A DNA stretch of 64,000 bases. It comes from Diphasiastrum complanatum. Its lineage: Eukaryota; Streptophyta; Lycopodiopsida; Lycopodiales; Lycopodiaceae. A program made the position numbers and the translations under genes. Shown here piece by piece: positions 35,801 through 49,323 of this stretch; positions within the stretch are counted from its first letter, which is position 1; each line of letters begins with the position of its first letter. Under the pieces are notes generated by a model. It searched no databases. It was given only the letters and a program-made list of their open reading frames with translations, and had not been told where the DNA came from. The stretch covers positions 22,079,285 to 22,143,284 of the forward strand of contig CM055106.1 in NCBI GenBank assembly GCA_029204225.1. The letters are read 5' to 3'.

Positions 35801-38800
35801 AAATTCATAAAGAACCTATACTCTTTAGTCATGATCGAAGATTTGAAAATAGAAGAGAACCAAAATAGTAATGTTGATTGATTGGAATAAGTCTCGTAGC
35901 TCCCCACTTAAACTTGAACAAAAAACCTTCCATAGAGCTCAATAAAAAACAAGAAATGTTGAAGACATGTTGAGGACCTACCATTTCTCTCATCTCGGAT
36001 GATGGCACCACCCTGAGGATCATGAGTTTCACTATTAACACCTACTTTTGCAAGTGCGATTGAATTTGCTAGACCCATATGGCCGTCAATCCTTGTTAAC
36101 CAAACCTGAATAAGCAAAAGACCATCAAAAAAATAGTAAGAATGGTAGCAACAACTACGACTATGAGAGTTTTGAAATTAAGGACCTACTACGTGAACAC
36201 CACATGATTTTATGCTTATGTGACTCGGTTCCACCTCTGATTCTTCAAAGATAGCACTTGTCGAAAGTAAAGTAGAAGAAATGGTTGTCACATGGCTAGC
36301 CATAAAAAAAAACTTGTTGATAAGGAAATAAAGTGGAATATGATTGTTCCTGCTCAAACACATTTTGTGAAAGATAGTAATCAAAAGCAAGAAGTCATAT
36401 TCAACAAATACTAGGATTCTTTTCTCCATGAAACAAGATAAAATATGTTGGAAAGAAACTTTCTGAACTTACAGGGTGATTTTTTGTGATGCTATCCAAC
36501 CAAGATTTATTTGGCAGATTTCCACCCCAATTCTCGTGGTTCCATCCAAAACCTAGAATCCAGCTTCCCTTCTCCTTCTCTACGAATTCAAATTTGCATA
36601 TTGCAAACACATTAGTACTTTATGAATAAAATTCTATCATATTATAAATACATCAATACAAATATGGTGTACTACTAGAGCATAAGCTACTTCAATGACT
36701 ATACATGTCTAAAAGAATTTAATGAATGAATGTTTGTTTCATGAGCCTCAACAAGGATCCTAAACTTGAAGTAGCCACCCAAGCTTCACATGCAAACAAA
36801 GTATTGCATTCTATGACTAGTCACAAATTGGTAAACAATATGCATGCAACACATTACAAAAAACATCTTCTTGAACCCATATATAGGGGCTAAGATGGCC
36901 CCCTCCTCCTCTGCCCCTCATACTATAGACATTCATACAATTATTACTGTAATAGGAAATAATTTGAGGTTGCTAGTCTTATTTTTACATCATGATATTC
37001 ATTATTTTTGGGCCATTTGTTAATTCAAGGCCCATTTGAAACTTCATAAGCTTTATGGAACTTTTGAATCATGATAGATGAGGCTGAAGGGGCTCGCAAG
37101 ATGCTTCGTTGTATGTACCTAGGGTGATAACTAGGTTTTACATTATTCCGTTGATAGCTTATGATCTCACCATCGTTTGAGTACTTTATACAAGACTCAC
37201 AAGATCTTCCTTGTAGAGGATTAGATGGTGGTGGTCATAATTAATGGTTGTAGGCCTACCACATGGTGGTGGAGTTGGTATGGGTCTATCAGTGAGTCGT
37301 TAGGGAACTGGATGACGTGGCCCAGATAGGCTACAGAGGTGTCCAGTGAGGTGTCACAGTGCACTACTAGTGGTGCATGGGCCTTGGAGGATATAAGTAC
37401 CACCTATTGGGCTCTCACTAGTGTATGCTTGATACTGTGATTGGTAGCTACATGCTGCTGGTGTGATTCTTCCATGACTGTGATTGATCCATAGCTTGGG
37501 GGCTAGATCCGTACGATCTAGGTTTGGTTGGGCTAGTACGAGCAACAAAGATGTCAGGAGCAGTTCTTGCTTGATAAAACCTTGAAGCTTTGGACCTACA
37601 AAGCTCCAAACCATAAAACAAAAGCTTGCAACCTTGGCAGTAAAGCTAGAGCAAGCCACAACTGAAATAGAAAAACATAACATAGATTCAGCCAAACACC
37701 AAAGAAGCCATTTGAAGATTAGAAAACTCAATGAGCTTCATGCTAAAGATGCAAAAAACTGTTCTATGCTCCTTAAAAATGGGGAGGACTTGATGAAATG
37801 GACTAGACATGCACGTGTAGCAACAAGAGACCACTTTGTGGCAGGTTCTCAATTTTCTTTCAACTTTGAATGATCTTTTACTAATTATCTATTCCTATCT
37901 TGGTAGCCTACCTTTTAGTATATTTCTCTATCATTCCTAACTTGCCTTACTCTCTCCCAAGAAACTAGAAAAACTTTATCAGCTTGCTACAAATGAGCAT
38001 TTAATGAAATTTATCATTTTGTATTTGATAGGATATATCAAGGTAAAAGATTTTGCTATTTTTTGTTATTTGTTTGGTAATCGTCCTTGTTTCAAAGTTA
38101 TGCTAAATCCAATTATCAACTATCCAAATAGGCAAAATTTGCTAGGTATTCCTACATTTCATCTTTCTTCTACTTCCCTCCTCTTCTAGCCCCTCTTCAT
38201 CTTCACTCGCATGTACCACTCCAAGTTAGAACATTCCACCAAGCATCCTAGAACTAGTAACACCAACCTTGGAGGAGCACATCAAACATATGTCCACCCA
38301 AGTTGTAACTCTTCCTATTACCCTACAAGAAGCTTGTCACTTGTTTACGCACCTTTATAAACAAAATCATGAGTACAAACAAGCCCTCCTTGTAGTGTGC
38401 CAAAGTGTCAATGTAACACAATATAATCAACTCCCTCATGATCCTTCCTTGCACTATGGAAGAAACATCCTTCACTAGCATTGTACTCTCTTTTGAGCAT
38501 ACCCACCTTCAGGCCACAATCCCCATTTTGACCTGCACACAAGCAAAAAATCCGATACCACACTCAAAATGCTCTGCTTGTTGAGGGATCCTTACCAGGC
38601 ACTTTTGCTAATGGCCACCATTCACTTATTCACAACACAAGTCCTGACCCCATGCAAATTAGAAGACCACTCGCTTCAATCTTATGGTTTGACATCCAAT
38701 ACAACAAACATATCCACTTTCGTTGCCAACACATCCATTGCTCTAGCCACCTCCACAATACCTTCTATCAGAAAAAGGCCTCTCGCAGTTGGCAACAGTA

Positions 38801-41800
38801 CCCGCTACCCGAATCAAATCCATATCATGTCTCTCAAAAATTCATAGCTCGTCTCTAAACAACTAGCCCTATTCCTTATAGCATACCTCGACCCCAAGAC
38901 CCAAGGGGGGTTACAACCTCCCATTTAAGGCCTTGCCTCTCATGCCCTTGATACTAAGAAGATGATTGCCATGCTCCAAAACATTATAGGACATTGCATA
39001 ACCAAGGCTTTTAGTACCATATTTCCATGCTCCTTGTGATTGTAGGATTGATCCGATGTGTCATTTAAACATCACAAGCCCTAGCTAAATCAAGCCAACC
39101 ATCGACCATTAGAACTGGCCGCTCATTCAATCTACAATGAACCTTCCAATGTGCCCTTACAAATACAAGAAAATGTTGGATCAATTATGTAATGTATTTT
39201 GACACAATAGAAGGGCAAACAATAATTCTCCACCCAGCCATGCCTTCTCTCTTATAGAGAAGACCCACCTCTGAACCTAGTGTAGGCCAATGGCATGCAT
39301 AGTGCCATGTCTTGAGATACCTTAGTTAGTGTAACTATCAATCAACTTTAGCTGGCCTACATGCATAATTGCATGTATTTAACCTAGCATGCATGTACCC
39401 AATCTGACCTTGGCTTAGGGCCGTTATAAATATTATTTAATATTATAACTCACTTGGGGTTATTGTCCCAATATTCATGCCATTACACCTATCTTGCCCT
39501 CTAACTCACCTAACTAACACACCCTCAACATTGGTCACAAGCTCTTACCACTCCTTCCCCCTTACGAGGTGTCTTGGTCCTAAGACAAATCTAGGAAACA
39601 GTTTGTGTAGGTTAATTGCTTCTTCCCAGGTTGCACTATCGACCAAACAATCCTTCCACTTGAATAGATATTTCTTATACAAAGTATGACGGGTCTATGC
39701 CTCTCTTTGATCGAGTAGAGGAAACTCTTGTAAATTTGTGGGCTTTACCACAACAGCTTCTCCCACTGTATTTTTTTATATGCTCAAAGATTTTCATAAT
39801 CGGCTTACGGGAAAAACTAAAAAAGCTTTGCAGCATCCTGGTAGTTGTAGTTCGTAATTCACCTCTCCTAACCTTCTAATTATAGTAAAGGAAATAATAC
39901 TTGGGACTGATGGTTGTCTTTAAGCTTTTAGAGTCTTTTGGACCTCCGAAATTTAACTTTTTCCCTAGCTTTGAATTGTACTATCCACCTTTGCAGATCT
40001 ACATACATTCTTGGTGATATAGAGTGAAACCGATACGTTAGCATAAATGGGCTATATCGCATAGCTGGATGTTTGGTACTGTTATAAGCAAGCTCTAAAT
40101 TTGGAAGGTACTCATCCCAATCAATCTACTTTTTGTTGACATGTGCTCTGAGCATATTTGCACCCGGTTAACCCTTTTTGTTTTCCCATCCGTCTGCGAA
40201 TAATTTGAAGTGCTAACTTTTAACTTAGCGTGTAACTGATGGAAAACAGCTCTCCAAAATCCATAAGTAACCTTACTATCCTATCACTTATTATAACCTG
40301 AAAAGTCCTTCTACGAACAATTAGATAGTTCTAGATCTTTTACAGTTGTAGTGATCGAAATAAAGTGTGCCATCGGTCTACCATCACCCAAATGGAATCA
40401 TGACCCTTTCCGGTCTTTGGCAACCCTACAATGAAATCCATGGAAATGCTTTCCCACCTGTTTGTTGGGATTTCTAGTGGTTGCAACAATCCGCCTACTC
40501 TCAGACATTTCGACTTGATTACTTGGTATTTCTGACAACTAGTCACATATTGTTGGACATCCCTCTACCCCTAACCGTGCCTCACATGCGAACTAAATCG
40601 CAAGGCCCAAAACTTAAGGTGTCAATGTGCATGTAAGAAGACAGCTAACATGCATGGGCTTCATCCTCATGCAAGACCTCTACTTTAGTCACTAGTGAAG
40701 GAGGGGGAGGGGAGAACGTAAGATTTGAACTGAATGGTTCTGCTGAGGGTCTGTCATAGCAGATCTTGAACCTTTCCATGGGCCTTGAGGGCATTTCTTA
40801 GCATTATTGCCCTTGCTCACACAAAACATAATTTTTTTTTTTGAGCTTTGGCATAATCCTCAAGTTTCAATGGTTCTAACACTGAAGACTTGGCTTTCTT
40901 AGACTTGATCTGCTTAAGATTTTCAGTTTTTTTCTTGGCTTTCTTAGACTTAATTTGCTTTCCTTGCTTAGACTTGATTTTGCCTAGAATTTTCTTAGAA
41001 GAGGAATGTCTAAGCTCATTTTGAGAGGCATTCAATAGTTTTTTATTTGCTTTGCGTTGCCCCATTGAATCGTCATAAAATTGGACAAATTTAATGGCTT
41101 GCTCAGTATTACCCAAGAACCAAAGTCATAAAACAGGATCTACATGCCTAGTTATAGCATCACAAAGGTTTCAAATAAGATCAATGCACTATGCTTAGCA
41201 TCAACTCCATGGATCACATATCAACTAGTAGTTGGGATAGTCAAAAAGATCAACAATTACATCCACATCAAGATCTATGCACCATATCCAAACGCTTAAG
41301 CCTCTCAATCATATCATATAGGCGTCAAGTAATAATCAAGATACGATTGATTCATACTTCTCTCACATACCATGCACCACTCCACATGTCACTTTGTGAG
41401 TGCTTGGGTCCCCTCAAGGTTATTAATTATGAAATTGGCCTTGAATTGGAGTATATTCATGGCGTAACTAATATCTCAAACACCAAGGGCCAGTTGACCA
41501 CGTCAAGGACTACTCCAAATCCTTTAGACTAGATGTGGACACGAGATTCTTCCTCCCTTAAACAGGTTCTGTCTTCAAAACAAGAAAGAAAAAAATTCAG
41601 GCATACCATTCTTTAAGCTTTCAACTTCTACCCAAGAATCATTATCCTCAATCTTACCTTTCCATCTGAATAAGTTATCAGAAATAGAACGATTCTTTCT
41701 CAAAACTGGAATATTATTTGAAAGGCCACAACTGAACTAAGCAATAAATCTTCCTGGTTAACCTTCTCCAATCAAAGACATCACCATCACATAAACTTAT

Positions 41801-44800
41801 TTCACATGAACCATTGGGTGAATCAACTTTTTAATTTGAAGATCAAGTTTCAAAGTTAAAGAAATCTACTTAAAAAATATTCAAACATTCTAATGTATTA
41901 TAGTTTAAACATCTAGGAAACCCGTCAAGGCTCATATAATTTTAACTCAATCCTGAATATCCCAAATAGTCTCTTGAGTCAAATACCCCATTTCTAGCAT
42001 CTAATGCAAGAAATCAGCAACCATCTAAATCTTAATAGATTTGACTTTACCCTTACTCAACAAGAGATCTAGGTTGAGCACTTATGGACTACACTCTGTA
42101 GCAGAATATCATCTACTAAGGTAAATAAACAATCCTCAAAAAGAAATAATCTTCACTGTGGAGCCAAACATCCCAACCAAATAGAAGCCAACCCCAAAGG
42201 CTTCACCCCCGTGCCACAGTATGTGAATGCAGCAAAAGAGAGGAAACCAGTAACTAGAACCGTCAAACTGGAAGTTTAGAGGTCGAGTTCCTATAGGTAC
42301 ATATAGCATCCAAGGTTTCGTGCATAATGAGATGCATGCCCGAGGTCACTTCTATAAACAAGCGAAAAGCTACTATTGATTCTCCTTGCATATATCTATC
42401 ACGTACCATGCACCGCTCCACATGTCATTTTGTGAATGTCTAGGTCCTCTCAATTATTAATTACGAAACCTGGAATTGGAATTTACTCATGGCGTAACTA
42501 ATATCTCGAACACCTGAGGACCGGTCGACCATGTCAAGGACTACTCTAGATCCTTTAGATTAGACATGGACACAACAATAATCCTCCTGCATAACTCTCG
42601 ATCTTCACACCCCCTATGATTCTAGAAACCATTGAGATGTAGGAAAGCAAGAGACAAGTCACCAAGATCTAGTTATCAATCAATCTCCACAAGAAACAAG
42701 AGAGAAGAGGCTGGGCGCCCAACTCTAAGAGAGAGAGAGAGAAAACAGCAACAAGAGCAATGGAGAGCCAAACTATATAAAATGGAATACACAATGAGCA
42801 TCTAAGTACTCTACCTGGATGTGACCAAATGCCACCAAACCCTAAGGTTAACCACTTACTAAATGTAGGGCACCCCCAAAAGTCAAGATAGGGCCCCTAA
42901 ACAAAATTAGACCCCTAAGGACCCACGAGTCAGTACATGACCAAAATTGGGTCCAACTGAACTTAAGACAAACTTAAGATGGCCTAAATAACTAAATACC
43001 CATGGTTACACAAATCTCGACCTTTTGGGTCAAAGTAACCTATGGATTAACTTCAGCATAGTCATTTATTTCTAACACCCTCCTTAAATGACAATGCAAA
43101 ATCTGAAATCTTCACTATGTAACAAAACCAACATGTGGTATCAAATTTAAAGCTTTGCATAAAGCTTCAAATCTGACTCTAGCCAACGCCTTAGTGAAGA
43201 GGTCCGCAATATTATCCTCCGTAGGACAATATTCAAGTAAAATGTTGTCATCATGAAGTCTCTCCCGAACAAAGTGATAATGGATCTCGATGTGCTTCGT
43301 CCTCGCATGAAAACCAGGATTCCGTGCAATGGCAATAGCACTTTGACTATCACTCAAGATAAGAGTGGCTGAGGGCTCGCCAAACTTCATGTCAGCAAGT
43401 AGTCTTCTCAGCCATAAACACTCTGTCGTGGCTAAAAATATCGCTCTATATTCTGCCTCACTAGAAGAAGTAGCAACAGTGGGCTGCTTTTTACTTGACC
43501 ACGAAATTGCAGAATTACCATAAAAAAAGCAATGTCCACTTGTAGAGCGTCTAGTGTCTTGATCTCCACCCCAATCCGAGTCACTAAAACCAACCAAACA
43601 TGCATCATCACAAGCAGGAAAAACCAGTCCATGACTTCTTGTTCCTTGAAGATATCGAAAGATCCTCTTCAACGCTTTCCAATGTGATGTCATCGGGGCA
43701 TGCATGAATTGACTCATGAGTGAGACACTATAAGAAATGTCCGGTCTTGAATTACATAGGTAAATGAGACAGCCAATAGCTTGACAATATAAAGTAGTGT
43801 CAAATGATTCACCATCACCTTGACTACTTAATTTCAGACCTGTCTCCATAGGTGTAGCAACCGGCTTGCAATCTTCCATCTTGAAGCGCTTCAAAATCTG
43901 CCCAATGTAGCGTTCTTGAGAGATGAAAATTCCAGCACCTTCTTGTACAAATTCAAGACCAAGATAAAAGTGCAATAGGCCTAAATCTGAGGTTTCAAAA
44001 ACCATACCAAGATCAAGTATTACAGCATCAATCTGCTGCTCATTACTTCCCGTAATAATAATATCATCAACATAAAGCAAAATAATGATGATATAATCTG
44101 AAGTATGCTTGACATAAAGAGTAGATTTGCTAGGACTATTAGTAAACCCTTGATCACAAAAGTAGGCATGTATCTTTTGATACCACATCCTCGGAGCTTG
44201 CTTCAGTCCATAAAGTGCCTTCTTGAGAAGATCTTCTTACAATTTGTTGTCCAAGATCTTCCGACACCGCACTTGGCTGTCCAAGATCTTCCAAAACTGG
44301 TCCTTGCTGTCCAACAGTTCCTGCAGGCTGATTTGAGCAACAACAGGCGGTTCTTGATGAACATTAGGCTCTAAACTTGATGAGGTGTTGGGCAGGTCGA
44401 AACTGGTTGATTGTTGCCCCTTATCTACAACAATAGAAGATGGTACCAAATCTGGAAAAACTTCAACATTCACACTATGTGGGCTGTCCCCCTTCAAGAT
44501 ACGAGTTGGGGACACATCCAATGAATTCTTTTCATCAAAATGCACATCACGACTAACAATAATCTTATTAGTGCTCAAATTGAACAGCCTACGGGAACGA
44601 TGCATGCTGGCTTATTCATTATGGATACCTATGAGCGACGAATTCCCTCTACATGTCTTGTTGCTTCTACATCACAATCATTGGAGTTGGCTGAATCGTG
44701 GCACGCAAGGTTTGGGCATCTCAGAAGCTGAAGACATTTAATATGGTAGAAGACATTCCTACTATTGAGCAGCCGGAAGGGCATGTATGCGAGGGGTGCA

Positions 44801-46350
44801 TACTTGGAAAGTTTCAAAGGAAACCTTTTCCAATTGATGGAACTATAAGGGTTCTTGATAAATTTGATTTGGTTCATAGTGATGTTTGTGGTCCAATGAG
44901 GACCGAATCCATTGGAAAGTGCATTTATTTTGTGACTTTTATTGATGCCTTTTCCCGTTTTACATGGATCTATCCTATGAAGGCTAAATCGGAAGTTTTT
45001 CAATGTTTCAAAGATTTTCTAGCAATGGTGAAAAATCAGTTTGGGCATTCTTTGAAGACCCTACGCACCGATTGAGGAGGGGAATACATTAAGAATACGT
45101 TCGGTGCATTTCTTCGAGAAAAGGAAATTCTACATCAAATGACAACTCCCTATACGCCTCAACAAAATGGTGTTGCCGAGCGAAAGAATCGCACATCATG
45201 GAGATGGCCCGTTGCATGCTCAAAGCAAAGGGGCTGCCTCACAAGTTTTGGGCTGAAGCGGTTATAACGGCAGCATACATAAGCAATCGTTGTCCTACTA
45301 AAGCATTGAAAGTATTAACTCCTTATGAAGTTTGGTATGGAAAGAAGCCTACAATCTCTCACTTTCGCATTTTTGGTTGTACGGCTTATGCTTTTGTTCC
45401 GGATAAACTTCGTACAAAGCTTGAAGATAAAAGAGTTAAATGCATTTTTGTTGGCTAATAATCAAGAGTGATCTTTTAGGATCCTTGACGAGACACTTAT
45501 CTTCTTTGAACTCAACAACTAGTCCTTGCTTCAACATAGTTGAAACCGAAAGAAGATTCTTCTTGATTCCTGGAACATAAAGCACATTCTTAATGTACTT
45601 TTCTTCACCATTAGGCAAAATGATGGCTACAATTCCAATTCCATGAATAGAATAAAATGCACAAGATATCTTTCAATCTGCAACCAAAGTGCCCAGAAGA
45701 TAATGGATAAATGGCTGTCTTTTTGCACAAAAAAACTAGCTTCTGAAAATTAGGTTAGCTTCGATTGAAGCCTACACCAAAACCCAATTAGGAAGCCAAC
45801 TAGTGTGATCAACACACACTCCAATAGGGCTGTTGAAAGCACCCTACTACTTGCTGAGAATCTGCAAATTTCCAGCCACAAGTTGACCTAACCCTGAATA
45901 GGGTTTGCTGAATTTTGGGCGCCCTCCTACACAAATGCAAGCCTGAAAACAAAAACAGCAAGATAAGGAGACACTTAAATCAGTTGCAGATTTTTGGGCA
46001 CCCTCCTCCAAACAAAACTTGCTGAAAACTGGTTGCATAAAAATCAGATTTGAGATTCTAATTTTTGGGTGCCAAAAATTGCTCCTCTAAGATCTCTGAT
46101 GGCCGCCCTCCTTCAACCTGAAAAGAGACAAAAAAGCTGATCCAAACTCCACTTGAAAAGATCAGCAAGATGCTGAAATTTCACAACAAAAAGCAAAGAA
46201 GCTCCTCTTCTGGTAGGGCGCCAACAAACAAGCTTGTTGCAGATCCGGTAGCTCTGATACCATGTAGGAAAGCAAGAGACAAGTCACCAAGATCTAGTTA
46301 TCAATCAATCTCCACAAGAAACAAGAGAGAAGAGGCTGGGCACCCAACTC

Positions 46351-46384
<34 letters not shown>

Positions 46385-49251
46385 CAGCAACAAGAGCAAT
46401 GGAGAGCCAAACTGTATAAAATGGAATACACAATGAGCATCTAAGTACTCTACCTGGATGTGACCAAATGCCACCAAACCCTAAGGTTAACCAATTACTA
46501 AATGTAGGGCACCCCCAAAAGTCAAGATAGGGCCCCTAAACAAAATTAGACCCCTAAGGACCCACGAGTCAGTACATGACCAAAATTGGGTCCAACTGAA
46601 CTTAAGACAAACTCAAGATGGCCTAAATAACTAAATACCCATGGTTACACAAATCTCAACCTTTTGGGTCAAAGTAACCTATGGATTAACTTCAGCATAG
46701 TCATTTATTTCTAACATGAGAAACACAAGTGTAAACATGCTAGGGATGTTGAAGATCATGAGTGAGCTCCTCATCCATGACACTAACGTTGCTACCCCCA
46801 CTCTTGCCAACTTTCTTAACATTGTCATAATCTTTGGTTTTTGCCCCTCCTTATATACTATCCACAAAAACGTTGACTCTATAAAGTCGGATAATTGTTG
46901 CACTATCGTCATTGGCCACCTTATTGCCAGATTGTATGGGACTAGAGGCTAAACCATGGTAGTTGATACTATGAGTCGGGTTGCTTTTTAGGTACACTAC
47001 TCTGCCACAAAACATATCTTCACATTGGGGCACATATAAAGGGGAAACAGACACCAAGAGGGTTTATTGTTGTTTCATAGGTGCCCAAAATCCTCCCACA
47101 AGAAAAAAGTTCCTCCGAAACAGGCACCTAAGTCCCCCTTCCTAGAAAGATAAATATCTACCCTAGAGAGTGCTCTAATACCAAGTTATGTAGTGAATCA
47201 CAAATTTTAGCATCAGTGAAGCACAAATTAACTAATAACAATACCTAAAGCAATCTAACAACACTCCAATGCCACATAATGATAGGTGGGGCCCTTGGCC
47301 AAAGTCTTGGGTATGAATGCATACAAAGGCTTTAATGTTTGTATGCATAAAAAAGGCCTTGTGGCCAACAAAACAAGGCCTTGTAATCCATGTCGTCTAT
47401 GGATCCAATAGTCCATAACTATATATAAAAATGCTATGTAGCTCAAATAGATAAAACTTGGATTTGGAGTTGTACACTATTTTAGAAGTGAAAGTGCATG
47501 TTGTTATCTTTCTAGAGCAACTGATTGCCAAGAACTTCATTGAATGCAAAGTCTTCAAAAGTATAATACTTTCTTATTCTGAATGACGCTTTTCAAATAC
47601 AGGTAATGCTTTTACAAAAGTTGGCTTACATCACTAGAAACTCTCTATCCAAGAAAAGTGTGACAATCATTCAAAAGGCTATGGCCTAGATCAAGATACA
47701 AAACATCCCATATACAAACATCAAGAAGCTTTTTAAGGCAATCAAACTTAGTAAGAGCCTTAGCTTCACCTTGGGCTACCATAGCAACCTGCTCCTCGAG
47801 TTCCTCGCGGCTTCTAGTACTATGAAGATTTAACATTTGCAACTGAAACATGACATATAGTTGCTAAATTTCTAAAATGAATTAGCAAACAAGATGCTTT
47901 AATATTTAACTAAAATGCATACGAGACTTTTGAATTGAGATTTTTTACCCTAATGAGAGGACTAAAGGGCATGGACCTCCAAATAGCAAACGCGGCTCTA
48001 AGTTATGATATGTAGTTTTTTTCACATATACAAGATAGTTTGTATTGCTTGATTTAACCACAAAAGTGCTAATAGGCTCTATGAAGTCAATTTTGCCATT
48101 TGGAAATAGAAAAGCAATTTTCAAGAATGTGTACAGAAACCCAACAATAAAAACTAAAATAAATCAAAAGAACACTTATACGTTAGTACAACCCAATCCT
48201 ATGTGCTCTATATCAATAAATGATTAGTGTCTTCTCATAGAGTAAACCCTGCACTTCACATGTCATTAAAACAAATGTATATAGATGTTATGTCTAAGAT
48301 AATACCCTACATAAAAAAGGAAGCATACAATCTTAAACCCCGTGTAGTCCATCCACAAGGTCTCAGACTCTTCCCGTTGGAAATAATTTTCGAATTGCAA
48401 TCGATTGTGTGGTAAGTGCACTACCAGGCTCACAATTGGTTCGTTTTTGTGCATTTTGAATCGATTTCTTGGAAGAAATTCTGTGTCAATTCTATTGTTG
48501 CCGATTGCTCTGTGGTTGGCATTTTTGTAAAGCAACGGTTACTTTATTGGTTGGCTGGATTTTTCCCTACAGTTTCTTGTTCTTCTCAAAAAATGGTTAT
48601 TGTATTTTGAATGCTGTCTATTGCCTGTTTGGAAGCCCATTTGGTTTTAAATCGGTGGGAATAGGCTGTAATAGAAGCAAAAATACTCTAATCTGTTGGT
48701 TGTTGAGTGTTGGTGATGCTTGACAGGATTGCAAGGCTGCTTACTGTGAATCACTGGTTTATGCTTCATTTTCCAGCAACCTAACAGTTGTTTCCAGGGT
48801 TAGGAGCCTGTAAAGCCATTCTGGAGGATGGTTGGGTTCAGATCTGATGACTATTTGTTAAACTAGTTGTTATAGCCTGCAAAACTAGGTTTCTGGAAAC
48901 TTTTGGCAACATAACGGCTATTTTTAAGCACAGTGATAGCAAAAACCCTATAAATCTTGTTTTAGAACCATTGCTTATGCTGGAAACAAGTTAATACAGG
49001 TAAAGCAATCTGTAAATCACTTCTAAAACAAAGGTAATCTGCAAAGAACAGCAGATGTATGTGCCTTGGTGCTTCCTGCAATCAAAAGCTTGGAAAACTG
49101 TGTTTTAAATCCCTAAAAGATAGTACTGGAATGTTGTTGGTTGTTGTCCTCCAAAGCACCCTGAAACATGCAAATGTTAAGCACTGTGTGTGTGGTGATG
49201 GTGGGCGTTTTCTCTGCCCTCATCCCCCACCCGTTTGCGCCTCCATGAACG

Positions 49252-49323
<72 letters not shown>

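Larger units (their letters stand above)
42638..46716 (-). mobile_element. Ty1/copia element with TSD and inverted integrase block
   Basis: It is bounded by two near-identical LTRs that begin TG and end CA, and flanked by the 5-bp direct repeat TGAGA (42633-42637 and 46717-46721). On the minus strand the order is 5' LTR, PBS, leader, end of protease/pre-integrase region, an inverted integrase block on the plus strand, spacer, RT-RNase H, polypurine tract, 3' LTR. The interior is only about 3.2 kb because gag and most of protease are missing. Comparing the LTRs by eye gives about five substitutions in 440 bp plus a longer GA run in the right copy, so the insertion is young. Confidence 0.93.

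Noticed and set aside
40817-41116. Lys-rich open frame as a nucleolar or chromatin protein
   Set aside because: It ends in KKLCFV followed by the remains of a gag zinc knuckle and precedes gypsy integrase on the same strand, so it is the basic gag spacer.
44540-45458. A second copia element on the plus strand nested in the minus-strand one
   Set aside because: The block starts and ends exactly where the minus-strand coding sequence breaks off and brings no LTR or other domain, so an internal inversion explains it better.
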